DNA of 64,000 nt from Vogesella sp. XCS3 (GTDB lineage: Bacteria; Pseudomonadota; Gammaproteobacteria; Burkholderiales; Chromobacteriaceae): NCBI RefSeq assembly GCF_020616155.1, contig NZ_CP085530.1:681501-745500 (forward strand), given 5' to 3'. Of the stretch, positions 44,399 to 52,664 are shown piece after piece. The translations under genes and the position numbers were made by a program. Below the pieces are notes generated by a model. It was not told the origin of the DNA. It ran no database searches and was given only the letters and a program-made list of their open reading frames with translations. The first letter of the stretch is position 1, and every line of letters begins with the position of its first letter.

Positions 44399-44841
44399 TG
44401 GACACGAAAAATAGCTATGAAAGCCCATGCCCGATCTCCCGCAGCCTCACCGTTGCGGGCGATGGGTGGAGCATCTTGATCCTGCGGGACGCCCATGCCG
44501 GCCTTACCCGCTTTGACCAGTTCCGCAAAAGCCTGGGCATCGCCCCCACCATGCTGACGCGCCGGCTGGCGACGCTGACCGAGGAAGGGCTATTGGAAAA
44601 GCGGCGCTATTCGGAACACCCGCCGCGCGAGGAGTATTTGCTGACGGATGCCGGCCGTGACTTTTTGCCGGTGCTGTTCATGATTGGCGCGTGGGGCCGC
44701 AAGTACCGGGGAGGGGGAAAGCTGACGCAGTTCTTCGATGCAGAAACCGGGACTGAAATTCAAGCGATTGCGGTAGATGAAGTGACGGGCGCAAAGATCG
44801 GGACGCGACCGATGAGAGCGGTTGTGCCTGATGAAGGGTGA
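44398..44841 (+). CDS. HxlR-family transcriptional regulator
   Basis: The 147-residue protein has the HxlR winged helix: CPISRSLTVAGDGWSILILRDAHAGLTRFDQFRKSL, then PTMLTRRLATLTEEGLLEKRRY and PPREEYLLTDAGRDFLPVL. HxlR proteins respond to aldehydes, quinones or other electrophiles, often through a conserved Cys; here Cys11 in ESPCPISR is that residue. It is divergent from the six-gene redox operon, which it most likely controls. No ribosome site precedes ATG 44398, so the mRNA may be leaderless. Confidence 0.9.
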   Translation: MDTKNSYESPCPISRSLTVAGDGWSILILRDAHAGLTRFDQFRKSLGIAPTMLTRRLATLTEEGLLEKRRYSEHPPREEYLLTDAGRDFLPVLFMIGAWGRKYRGGGKLTQFFDAETGTEIQAIAVDEVTGAKIGTRPMRAVVPDEG

Positions 44842-44903
44842 CAGCAACATCAATGAACACGCTGCCAATACAAGAGTATTAATCGCTCCGTGGTAGATGC
44901 TTG

Positions 44904-44939
44904 AGATGGCTGCTTTCTAACTAGAAGCAGCCATCTTTT
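44904..44939 (+). terminator. Terminator behind the HxlR gene
   Basis: A 12-bp stem (AGATGGCTGCTT/AAGCAGCCATCT) is followed by TTTT, 63 bases after the stop. Confidence 0.8.
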
Positions 44940-44977
44940 AGCGAAGACCTGAAGTTCCGCTTTGGCCGACAACCAGC

Positions 44978-45088
44978 CTACCAACACCTATCTCCCACAA
45001 GCAGCAGTAACCACAAGCACAGGTAGCAGCAATACAGCCCGGTACTGGCCTTGGTCGGTGCCGGGTTTGTTTTTGGCAGGCTTACCAT
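44978..45088 (-). CDS. Possible 36-aa membrane peptide coupled to the AbrB-type gene
   Basis: A 37-codon frame starts with ATG at 45086-45088 inside the end of the AbrB-type gene (ATGGTAA overlap) and has GGGGAGGTGACC as a ribosome site. The peptide is polar at first and then hydrophobic (GLYCCYLCLWLLLLVGD). Tiny membrane proteins follow replication genes in filamentous phages, and a gene II/X-type gene lies just upstream. The evidence is positional only. Confidence 0.3.
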   Translation of the reverse strand: MVSLPKTNPAPTKASTGLYCCYLCLWLLLLVGDRCW

Positions 45089-45303
45089 TGGTCACCTCCC
45101 CACTCTGCAGTGTCGGTTGTCGTAGCAGCGGGTTCGGTGCTTTCGGCGGGGCAAGCCGGCCCTACCGGTCGCACACGAATGTCTCCGTTATCCAGCAAGC
45201 GGATGGAAACGTAGTGGCCTGCGGCCAACCCTGCTACTTGCAACAAGGCTGCGGGCAAGCGTAGGCCGGTTGAGTTGCCCCAGCGGCATAAGCGGACGGT
45301 CAT
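45082..45303 (-). CDS. AbrB/MazE-type DNA-binding protein
   Basis: The 73-residue protein begins MTVRLCRWGNSTGLRLPAALL, the swapped-hairpin AbrB pattern WGNSxGxRxP seen in MazE-type antitoxins, followed by an acidic tail (TEPAATTTDTAEWGGDQW). No toxin gene follows, so it is either an orphan antitoxin or a small regulator of the replication module. It is 61 bases downstream of the replication gene on the same strand, with AAGGAGAAAACC before its ATG. Confidence 0.8.
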   Translation of the reverse strand: MTVRLCRWGNSTGLRLPAALLQVAGLAAGHYVSIRLLDNGDIRVRPVGPACPAESTEPAATTTDTAEWGGDQW

Positions 45304-45364
45304 GGTTTTCTCCTTGTATCGCCAATGACAATCAGCAAATTGCCGTGGGGCGCGGCGGGCTGGC

Positions 45365-46444
45365 TTAGCCGAGCGGCGGTACGTAGCACGCGGTACCGTG
45401 TGCCCAAGCGGGTACTGGCAGCACGTTACCGGGACTAAACAACTCGGCCAGATCGACGGCGGGCAAGCGTTCTGGGCGGCGGTGGCTGAGGATGTTGATA
45501 CCGGTCTTGCGCTCGATGCTGCCCACGTACTTGTGCACGCTGCTGCGGCTACGGAACAAGGATTTGACGTCGCGCCCGTGTAGCCAGGCTTCGTACACGT
45601 TGCGTTCGGGCAAGGTCAGCATGACGAGTTCGTCGTCGGTGAGCAGGCGCTGGATGGCGTGGCGCAGGCGGTAGTGGCGCAGGCCGCGAAAGTACAGCTC
45701 GGCGAGGTCGAGGTCCCACCACGCACGGCCGCTTTGCAGCTTCAGGTACGCCAGCCCTTGCGAGTACAGCTTGAGTTCCACCCGCAGTGCGTCACGGAAG
45801 TCGGCCAGAATGCGCTGCTGTAGCGGGCCGGGCGTGCGCCAGTGTTGCTGCAGCTCCTGGTACTTGTCGTAGAGGGTGAGCACGTGGTGGGTGCTGCGGC
45901 GTTTGCGGGTAAAGCCCAGGCTGATTTCGCTATCACCATTGCGGTGCTTGCCCTTGCCATGGTGCTGGTCCACCGCATCGATGATGGGCTGCAGCAGCTC
46001 GCGCTGGCAGGCAAAGTTGGCGGTGAGGTGGACTTCGGTAAGCCAGTACAAGCCGTCCAGCCAGTACTGCCGCTCTCGCGGGTCGACGGTGATGTGGTAG
46101 CGGTGGGTCAGCAGATCAAAGATGCGGCAGACGTAATCATGCAGATTGCCGTGCCCGAACACATTGTGACGCTGCAGCAGCTTGGGTGGGCACACGTGGA
46201 TTTCCAGCTGGCCTGCCATGCCGGCGCGTACGCTGCGCGAGCGGACATAGAACTGGCTGTCGGGGTGATCGAGCTTACCGTTTAACCCGTTGCCGGCGTG
46301 GCGGATTTCACCGCTATCAAAGTCGATGTACTCCCACTGGCCACCGCCCAGCACGCTATGCGTGCAGGGTCCGGTAACCCGGAAACGGTCGATGTGGATA
46401 TTGGCTGGCTGGGTGCTGGTGATGCTGGGTGTAGAGGTGAACAT
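45365..46444 (-). CDS. Phage/plasmid replication protein, gene II/X family
   Basis: From ATG 46444 the protein has 359 residues. It resembles the replication initiators of filamentous phages and related satellites: IHIDRFRVTGPC, VCPPKLLQRHNVFGHGNL, LDGLYWLTEVHLTANF, THHVLTLYDKYQEL and a C-terminal VYEAWLHGRDVKSLFRSRSSVHKYVGSIER. Such proteins nick one strand to start rolling-circle replication. Its presence in a chromosomal island suggests the element can replicate after excision. The 44 upstream residues of the open frame are discarded for lack of similarity. Confidence 0.8.
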   Translation of the reverse strand: MFTSTPSITSTQPANIHIDRFRVTGPCTHSVLGGGQWEYIDFDSGEIRHAGNGLNGKLDHPDSQFYVRSRSVRAGMAGQLEIHVCPPKLLQRHNVFGHGNLHDYVCRIFDLLTHRYHITVDPRERQYWLDGLYWLTEVHLTANFACQRELLQPIIDAVDQHHGKGKHRNGDSEISLGFTRKRRSTHHVLTLYDKYQELQQHWRTPGPLQQRILADFRDALRVELKLYSQGLAYLKLQSGRAWWDLDLAELYFRGLRHYRLRHAIQRLLTDDELVMLTLPERNVYEAWLHGRDVKSLFRSRSSVHKYVGSIERKTGINILSHRRPERLPAVDLAELFSPGNVLPVPAWAHGTACYVPPLG

Positions 46445-46617
46445 GATAGAGAGGGCTTGAGGGCCTGGTTGGTGCGTGACATGTTCAAATTGCGTACAAA
46501 TCTGATGTGGTATAGCGGTTGGCATGCCAATGCGGCCAACCTCGCTGTGGTCCGTTTGATGCAAATATGCATGCATGCGGACGATGCATCAGACACCGCC
46601 GCCTGCATCAACGGTGC

Positions 46618-47511
46618 TCAGCGTTGCCCGCCACGCCCCAGCGTACGCGCCACCGTGGACTGATGAATGCCCAGGCACTTGGCGATTTCGCGCTGCCGCC
46701 AGCCCGCGGCGGCGTACTGGCGGATCAGCAACTGGCGCTCGGCCAACGCTACCTGCTTGGCGGTACGCTCGTCTTCCGGCTCCGGAATCTGCCAGCCGGT
46801 GTGGAATTCGCCTTCTTTCACCAGCCACCACCACTGGATGCAACGCGGCAAGGGCTCGTGCAGCCCGCGATGCGTTCGCTGCAGGCGCAAGCCGCCGCCA
46901 ATCTCCGCCGGCGCACACGTATCGGGCGTCAGGCAGACCTCGTGCATACGATGTGCCAGATGCTGCTGACAAAAGCGGTCCCCCGTTTTGCCGCTAGCCG
47001 CAAATAGCACCAAGGCGATACCGCGCTTGTTCAGGTCTTGGAGCACCAACTCGACGCGCACTTTGTCGTGAGGTGGCGACTTGCGGTCACTGAACCAGCT
47101 CAGCATGTCATCCACGATCACCGCCTTGGTACCGGGCCGCAGCGTTGCCAGCAAGGCGTTGCGGCCTTCTGCGCTATCTAACAGTACCGACTCGTCTTGT
47201 TGCTGAGCGCGGTGATAGAGGTGTAGGTGCTGGCGCGTATCGGTGGCCGTCCAATCCGCATCGTAGCTTTGCAGTGCGGCCACGTAGGCGGCATCGGCGG
47301 GCAGCAGGCCATTACTCACCAGCAGCAAGGTATCAACCGCACCTTGGGTCTGAAACGGCCCCAAATCGACGTCGGATGCCAGTGAACGCGCCAGCAGATA
47401 CATGAACTCGCGCCACGCCGCACCGGGCTGGTGCCGGAACACCGTGATCTCGCCGGGGTAGATCAAACCCTGCATCAGGTACGGCGGGGTGTGCCGGGCC
47501 AAGGCGGCCAA
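46618..47511 (-). CDS. RepA-like ATPase with degenerate P-loop and C-terminal HTH, likely frameshifted
   Basis: The open frame of 297 residues has only a TTG start at 47511. A better start, ATG 47573-47575, overlaps the previous gene's stop (TGATG) and reads MASPKDEFHRVSQFQLSTLDEL into this frame if one C of a CCCC run (47563-47566) is skipped, so a +1 frameshift is likely. The GEITVFRHQPGAAWREFMYLLARSLAS segment sits where RepA/AAA_25 ATPases have the P-loop but lacks GKT. A Walker-B-like KAVIVDDMLSWF follows, and a C-terminal helix-turn-helix reads WRQREIAKCLGIHQSTVARTLG. It was probably a replication helicase or regulator. Confidence 0.7.
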   Translation of the reverse strand: MAALARHTPPYLMQGLIYPGEITVFRHQPGAAWREFMYLLARSLASDVDLGPFQTQGAVDTLLLVSNGLLPADAAYVAALQSYDADWTATDTRQHLHLYHRAQQQDESVLLDSAEGRNALLATLRPGTKAVIVDDMLSWFSDRKSPPHDKVRVELVLQDLNKRGIALVLFAASGKTGDRFCQQHLAHRMHEVCLTPDTCAPAEIGGGLRLQRTHRGLHEPLPRCIQWWWLVKEGEFHTGWQIPEPEDERTAKQVALAERQLLIRQYAAAGWRQREIAKCLGIHQSTVARTLGRGGQR

Positions 47512-47574
47512 CTCGTCCAGCGTGCTGAGTTGAAACTGGCTGACACGATGAAACTCGTCTTTGGGGCGATGCCA

Positions 47575-48150
47575 TCACGCGTCCTCCTGTGCGGAGGTAG
47601 CCTGCTGCGCGGCGGTACTACGACGCGCCATCAGCTTGGCCGCCCAGGCGACCACCTCCGCTTCTACCCAGCGCACGGCCGCACGACGGCTGCTGCCCAA
47701 GCGAATCGGCTCCGGGAAGTCTGGCTGTTCATACACAAAACTCTTCTTGAAACCGATGATCTCGGTGACGCGGGCCAGGGTAATCAGGCGCAAGGGCGGT
47801 GGCGTGTCGGGCGCAAGCGGTGGTGCGCAGCTCACCGTCAGACGGCTGGCGTAACGTGGCGGCTTCTTGACAGGGGTGCCATCGTGGTGGCGGATGCGCA
47901 CCGGCACGGCATGGCGATGCGGGTCCAGTATCGTGTGGCTACCATCAGGCGATACGTCATGGTGCAAGCTGGGGCGTACCGGGTCTTGCACGATATAGCG
48001 GCGGCCATCTTGCGGTACCGGTTTGAACAGCGCCGCGTACTCGGCACTGACCAGTACCACAGTACCGGCAGGGCTTTGTGCAATACGGGCCATGATGACG
48101 TCGCGGCGCAAGGTTGGCCGCAGGGTGGCGGGTTTGGCGGAATGGGACAT
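47575..48150 (-). CDS. AlpA-like regulator with N-terminal extension
   Basis: The 191-residue protein ends in a MerR-like AlpA domain, LITLARVTEIIGFKKSFVYE, then FPEPIRLGSSRRAAVRWVEAEVVAW, the pattern of the small AlpA excisionase/activator of P4-like elements. The first 120 residues are an unusual extension (LVSAEYAALFKPVPQDGRRYIVQDP). AlpA proteins activate or direct the neighbouring integrase. It starts at ATG 48150 behind AAAGGAAACACC and overlaps the next gene's start (TGATG). Confidence 0.82.
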   Translation of the reverse strand: MSHSAKPATLRPTLRRDVIMARIAQSPAGTVVLVSAEYAALFKPVPQDGRRYIVQDPVRPSLHHDVSPDGSHTILDPHRHAVPVRIRHHDGTPVKKPPRYASRLTVSCAPPLAPDTPPPLRLITLARVTEIIGFKKSFVYEQPDFPEPIRLGSSRRAAVRWVEAEVVAWAAKLMARRSTAAQQATSAQEDA

Positions 48151-48377
48151 GGTGTTTCCTTTGCAGTGGGGTTACGGGGGCCAGAATGACAAACGCCAAC
48201 CAGCCCGGTTAGGGTTAGTTGGCGTCATTCGGTCCTGCCCGCTACTGCAGCGGATTCAAGCCATGCTTCAGCCGTGCTGAAGGAGCGCCTCGACAATAAA
48301 GCAGTGTCGATTCAAAGACATCCGTATGGATGTCGGAAGTATTCTTTGCCCGCGCAGGGCGGTTTGTCAATGCAGCC
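48151..48377. other. 227-bp region between integrase and AlpA-like gene
   Basis: No gene. An inverted repeat ACGCCAAC...GTTGGCGT (about 48193-48226) can form a hairpin upstream of the AlpA-like gene. The rest shows no clear element. Confidence 0.4.
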
Positions 48378-49598
48378 TCAGCCTTGCGATAAACAATACA
48401 CCTGCCAGTCCGCCAGCAGACTGACACGCTTGTCGTAGAAGTCAGAGCGCAGATACGCAGCCGCTACTGCGTCCGGCAGCCGATGCGCCAAAGCTTGCTC
48501 GCAGACCTCGAACGGGTAACTGGTCTGTTCGCCCGCCCAGCAGCGGAAGGTCGATCTGAAACCGTGCACGGTGATATCTGCATAGCCCAGCCGCCGCAGC
48601 AGCATGGACATCGCCATATTCGACAGCGGCTTGTCCTTCCGAGCATTGCCAAACACAAACGTCGGGCCGCTAAAACCACGCACGCAATGCAAAATCTCCA
48701 GCGCCCGCTCGCTCAGTGGTACACGGTGGGCAACACCCGCTTTCATGCGCTGCTTGGGAATGGTCCACATCTTCTTATCGAAGTCGATTTCGTCCCAACG
48801 TGCGCCCACCACCTCTCCAGTGCGTGACGCACACAAAATCAAAAACTCCAGCGCAAGCCGGCTGACGCCATCGTCTTCACGCAAGCGAGTCAGAAAGCCG
48901 GGTAGCTCGTCGTAGGGCAGCGAGGCGAAATGCCTTCTACGATCAGCCCGCAGTTTGGGCAAGCGGTGCTCCAGCAAGCCTTTGTAGCGAGCCGGATTGT
49001 CGCCTTGGCGAAAACCGTTGGCCGAGGCCCAATCCATGATGGTTTCGATGCGGCCCCGTAAGCGGGTGGCAGTTTCGGTCTTGTCCTGCCAAATCGGCTC
49101 TAGCACCGCAACCACCATACCACTGTCGATGTCGGTAATGAGCAAGTCCCCAAACACCGGATAAGCATACTGGGCAAGAGAGTTCGACCACTGCTGGGCA
49201 TGCTTGGCATTGCGCCAGCCGGGCCGCGCCAACGCGATATAGGCTTCGGCGCAGTCGCGAAACGTTCTAGAGATCGATACGGGCGCGGCTGCGACAGGCT
49301 GGCTTGGCTTACGATGTGCAGCCAGGTCTTCGCCCCGAGCGCGAGCTTCCCGCAACTGCTGCGCCAATTCGCGGGCTAACTGCAAAGTGGTCGCCGGGTA
49401 CGCCCCCAGCCCCACCGACTTGGCCTTGCCAGTATCCATGTAGCGAAACAGCCAACTGGCCGCTCCATTCTTATTGATACTGAGGTACAAGCCCTCGCCA
49501 TCACCGAGCAAGGCGTTCTTTGGGGTAGAAAAAGCGAGTTGCTCAATCTGTTTGATCCGTGCGCGAATTCGGGTATCCGTGAGTTTGTTTCTGGCCAT
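48378..49598 (-). CDS. int: P4-type tyrosine integrase of the island
   Basis: From ATG 49598 (MARNKLTDTRIR) the protein has 406 residues, the usual size for P4-like integrases. It has the N-terminal DUF4102 arm-binding domain (LGDGEGLYLSINKNGAASWLFRYMDTGKAKSVGLGAYP), a core-binding domain, and a catalytic domain with CASRTGEVVGARW (Arg), VHGFRSTFRCWAGE (His-x-x-Arg) and LAHRLPDAVAAAYLRSD (His and Tyr). It lies just inside attR and reads inward. Such integrases target tRNA 3' ends, matching the tRNA-Ser site. Confidence 0.93.
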   Translation of the reverse strand: MARNKLTDTRIRARIKQIEQLAFSTPKNALLGDGEGLYLSINKNGAASWLFRYMDTGKAKSVGLGAYPATTLQLARELAQQLREARARGEDLAAHRKPSQPVAAAPVSISRTFRDCAEAYIALARPGWRNAKHAQQWSNSLAQYAYPVFGDLLITDIDSGMVVAVLEPIWQDKTETATRLRGRIETIMDWASANGFRQGDNPARYKGLLEHRLPKLRADRRRHFASLPYDELPGFLTRLREDDGVSRLALEFLILCASRTGEVVGARWDEIDFDKKMWTIPKQRMKAGVAHRVPLSERALEILHCVRGFSGPTFVFGNARKDKPLSNMAMSMLLRRLGYADITVHGFRSTFRCWAGEQTSYPFEVCEQALAHRLPDAVAAAYLRSDFYDKRVSLLADWQVYCLSQG

Positions 49599-49637
49599 CT
49601 TTGTCACCATGCCTGCAGGTTGAAAGGAGCGCCTTAC

Positions 49638-49656
49638 TATCAAATCACATATCAAA
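49638..49656 (+). promoter_or_regulatory. Candidate right arm-type integrase sites
   Basis: TATCAAA at 49638-49644 and 49650-49656, again five bases apart, lie between the integrase start and attR. They repeat the arrangement at the left end and could also let the integrase repress its own promoter. Confidence 0.55.
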
Positions 49657-49774
49657 TCTGCACGGCTGACGGCGGTTTTGAGCGGAAAATGGCGGAATCC
49701 ATCCCCCCGCACAAGCTGTTGAATTTGCGCAACAAAACAGCAAAATGGATGATGGCGCACTTGAGTAAAATCGA

Positions 49775-49790
49775 CACCGCTTCCGCCAAA
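49775..49790. repeat. attR of the genomic island
   Basis: An exact second copy of CACCGCTTCCGCCAAA. It is preceded by unrelated sequence, not by a tRNA, so it is the displaced copy of the tRNA-Ser 3' end. Confidence 0.88.
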
Positions 49791-49794
49791 ATTT

Positions 49795-49858
49795 AACCCC
49801 CGCAAACATCAAGCCAGTATTGAGAAATCAAGCACTGGCAAGGGTTTGCGGGGGTTTT
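49795..49858 (+). terminator. Native tRNA-Ser terminator displaced by the island
   Basis: A long stem (AACCCCCGCAAAC/GTTTGCGGGGGTT) encloses a second stem (GCCAGT/ACTGGC) and ends in TTTT. It starts four bases behind attR, where the tRNA-Ser gene would end before integration. No gene is seen between it and the kinase gene end at 50029. Confidence 0.7.
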
Positions 49859-50028
49859 GCTTTTGTCGGTTGATTTTGGAGTTTCGCAAGGGTGCCCGTC
49901 TTGCTGGCGTGCGGTGAGCCCCGAGTTTGCTGCGCCGCACGTGCGAGGTATCAGTCGTGCCCATGCAGTTCCCGTTGCGGTGTGGGCTGTCATGCTAAAG
50001 AAGATATGAGCGCTTTCTGGCGGTGTTG

Positions 50029-52638
50029 TCAGGCGTGGTTGAGGTGGGGTTGTAGTGTGGTAGTAAGTGCCACGCTACAGGCTTCCAGCTCGGGCAGATT
50101 CGCCACGGCATCGGCCAGCCGGCCTTCGTCGGCCGCCGTTTCCATCAGCCGGCAGTGTGCGGCCAACTGCAGGGCTGCAATGGACAGGCAGCTGCCTTTG
50201 AGTGTGTGTGCCGCCATGATGATGGCTGGCAGGTCGCCTTGTTGCAGGCCCTGGCGCAGCTCAGCCAGCCGTACCGGCATATCGTCAAGAAATGCGGCGA
50301 GCAGGAGCGGCAGGAAGGTTTCGTCACCGTCACAGTTTTTCAGTGCCTGTTCGTACTGGAATACGGGCGTGCTGTCTTGTTCGGGCGGCAGGGATGCTGC
50401 TGCTGTGTGCGAGTCACCTAGCACGCGATGGATTTCTTCCAGGGTGCGGGTGGCATCGATCGGTTTGCTGATATAGCCATCCATGCCGGCTTGCAGATAG
50501 CGCTCCCTGTCCCCGCTCATGGCATTGGCGGTGAGCGCTATGATGGGCAAGGGTGCCAGCGTGCCAGCGGCCTGCATGGCGCGGATATGCTGGCAGGCTT
50601 CCATGCCATCCATCACCGGCATTTGCATATCCATCAGTACCAGGTCGAAATGGGCGGCAGCGATGGCGTCCAGTGCTTCTTGCCCGTTGTTGACTACGGT
50701 AACGCGGTAACCACGGCGGTGCAGGATGGTCACAGCCAGTTTCTGGTTTACCGGGTTGTCTTCTGCCAGCAGGATATCCAGGCTATGCCCCAGCTCGCGC
50801 ACTGTATGACGGGTCACCAGCTCGGTAGTGGCGGTGGTATTGCCCGGGTTTTGCAATAGCCGGATGGTGGTTAGCAGCTCGTCTTGTGATACCGGCTTGG
50901 TGAGATAGCCGCGAATGCCCAGCGCTTGGCAACGCTTTGCGTCGCCGCGTTCGCCGGAAGAGGTCAGCATGATGACGGTAGCACGACGCCGGTCTTCGCG
51001 AATCTGGAGTGCAACGTCAAAGCCAGACATGCCGGGCATGTGGCCATCCAGTAACACCAGCGGGTAGGGGTGCTGTGCCAGCAGCGCCAGCGCCTCGAAA
51101 CCATCGCCGGCCAGGGTTGGCCGCATCGACCAGTTTTTCAGCATGGCTTCCAGCCAGCTGCGATTGGTAGGGTTGTCATCCACCACGAGTACCGGCATAT
51201 CGGCCAGCTCGGTTGGCGCGGGTTGTGCGGGTTGCTCGGCGGCTAGCTGCATCGGCACGCTGAAGTGGAAGTCCGAACCGACACCCGGGGTACTTTGTAC
51301 GCTGATATGGCCACCCAGTAGCCGTACCAGCTTCTGGGTGATGGACAGCCCCAGCCCCGTGCCGCCGTAACGGCGCGTGGTGCTGTTGTCGGCCTGGGCG
51401 AAGGCATCAAAGATAAGTTGCTGTTTTTCCTGCGGGATGCCAATGCCGGTATCGCGCACGGAAAAGTCCAGCAACAGGCAGCCATCTCCCTGGATATCTC
51501 CCGTTACGGTCAGTACGATTTCGCCGCTATGGGTAAATTTGATGGCATTGCCGATCAGGTTGTTCAGTATCTGCCGTAGCCGCGAGGGGTCGGAGATGAC
51601 CCGGTCCGGCAGCACAGGGCAGATACGGCAAACTACCTCCAGAGGCTGGTTGCTGGCGCGTAGTGCAAAGGGGTAGACGGTTTGGCTGATCAGGTCGCGC
51701 AGCGAGAAGGGCACCGCCTCGATAGTCATTTTGCCGGCTTCGATCTTGGAGAAGTCCAGGATGTCATTAATGATGATCAGCAGTGAGTCGGCCGAAGATT
51801 TGACCAGCTCCAGGTATTCGCGTTGCTCGGCGGTAAGTTCGGTGTCGAGCGTCAGCTCGGTCATGCCGATGACGCCATTCATCGGGGTGCGGATCTCATG
51901 GCTCATATTGGCAAGAAACGCGCTCTTGGCCTCGTTGGCAGCCTCGGCCTGCGCCAGTGCCTGGTCCAGTTCACGGCTCAGCAGCTCGGCTTCTTCGCGG
52001 CGCCTTTCGCTGTGTGACAGGTTACGGTAGGCCAGGGCTGCTATCAGGCTGGCCACCAGCATCAGGATGGCAGCAGTGGCAGCGACCGTAGTATTGATGC
52101 TTTGCAGGCTGCGATTGCTCTCGTTGGCCTGCTCCGTGAGCCGGCTGTTGGCACCGATAGTGAGCTCGCGCACGTTTTCGATGACGGCATCCAGGTCTGC
52201 TACCAGTTCGCCAGCGCTGCGTTGGGTAAAGTAGCCGTCACCTTTGGCCAGTTTTTTGTCGGTGTGCGCTACCAGGCGGGTGAGCGCCGACATTTGCGTG
52301 TTATACCACTGCCCATTCTTGAACAGCAGGCTGTAGCGGTATTCGCTCAGCAGGGTAATACGTGAAACCAGGATGTCGTAGCGCAGTTGCAGCTCATCCA
52401 GGTCTTGTGTCTGGCCGGTAGCTACCGCCACCTTGGCCGCCCCCAGCGTGCGGTAGTAATCGATACCCAGCTGCGAGTAAACCCAGACGATATTGTCTTC
52501 ACCTTGCTCGGCGAAGTGCTGCATTTCAGACTGCTGCCGATGATAGAGCAGCCCAACAACCAGCAAGGCTGCTGCCATGAGAATGGCAAGCAACCATAGC
52601 TGGTTACTGACGCGACGGTTGGCTGGGCGTAGGGACAC
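50029..52638 (-). CDS. Hybrid sensor histidine kinase (HisKA-HATPase-REC-REC-HPt, BarA-like)
   Basis: From GTG 52638 (GGAG seven bases upstream) the protein has 869 residues. Two membrane helices (about 13-32 and 185-204) bracket a periplasmic sensor region of about 150 residues. Then come the H-box [15 protein letters not shown] with His247, the N box [11 protein letters not shown] boxes DTGIGIP and GGTGLGL, receiver 1 with Asp531, receiver 2 with Asp670, and an HPt domain with His811 in AAHTLKGS. This is a complete phosphorelay in one chain. It follows the small periplasmic protein gene after 26 bases and is divergent from an HD-GYP response regulator, its likely output partner. An ATG at 52695 would overlap the upstream gene. 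Confidence 0.92.
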   Translation of the reverse strand: MSLRPANRRVSNQLWLLAILMAAALLVVGLLYHRQQSEMQHFAEQGEDNIVWVYSQLGIDYYRTLGAAKVAVATGQTQDLDELQLRYDILVSRITLLSEYRYSLLFKNGQWYNTQMSALTRLVAHTDKKLAKGDGYFTQRSAGELVADLDAVIENVRELTIGANSRLTEQANESNRSLQSINTTVAATAAILMLVASLIAALAYRNLSHSERRREEAELLSRELDQALAQAEAANEAKSAFLANMSHEIRTPMNGVIGMTELTLDTELTAEQREYLELVKSSADSLLIIINDILDFSKIEAGKMTIEAVPFSLRDLISQTVYPFALRASNQPLEVVCRICPVLPDRVISDPSRLRQILNNLIGNAIKFTHSGEIVLTVTGDIQGDGCLLLDFSVRDTGIGIPQEKQQLIFDAFAQADNSTTRRYGGTGLGLSITQKLVRLLGGHISVQSTPGVGSDFHFSVPMQLAAEQPAQPAPTELADMPVLVVDDNPTNRSWLEAMLKNWSMRPTLAGDGFEALALLAQHPYPLVLLDGHMPGMSGFDVALQIREDRRRATVIMLTSSGERGDAKRCQALGIRGYLTKPVSQDELLTTIRLLQNPGNTTATTELVTRHTVRELGHSLDILLAEDNPVNQKLAVTILHRRGYRVTVVNNGQEALDAIAAAHFDLVLMDMQMPVMDGMEACQHIRAMQAAGTLAPLPIIALTANAMSGDRERYLQAGMDGYISKPIDATRTLEEIHRVLGDSHTAAASLPPEQDSTPVFQYEQALKNCDGDETFLPLLLAAFLDDMPVRLAELRQGLQQGDLPAIIMAAHTLKGSCLSIAALQLAAHCRLMETAADEGRLADAVANLPELEACSVALTTTLQPHLNHA

Positions 52639-52664
52639 CGGCTTACTCCGGCAGCCGTGCGGGC

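Larger units (their letters stand above)
23504..49774. mobile_element. Genomic island integrated in tRNA-Ser(TGA)
   Basis: The segment lies between two 16-bp att repeats, carries a P4-type tyrosine integrase (48378-49598) and an AlpA-like gene at its right end, and is filled with accessory genes: an XRE regulator, IS elements, a Shango-like defence operon, an Abi_C-like gene, a second recombinase, a redox operon and a replication module. TATCAAA pairs lie just inside both ends. The A/T-rich Shango/Abi part and the GC-rich right part look different in composition, so the island is probably a mosaic built in steps. Confidence 0.85.

Noticed and set aside
45082..45303. A complete MazEF-type toxin-antitoxin pair
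   Set aside because: Only the AbrB-type protein is visible; no MazF-, PIN- or Doc-like gene follows, only a possible 36-aa peptide.
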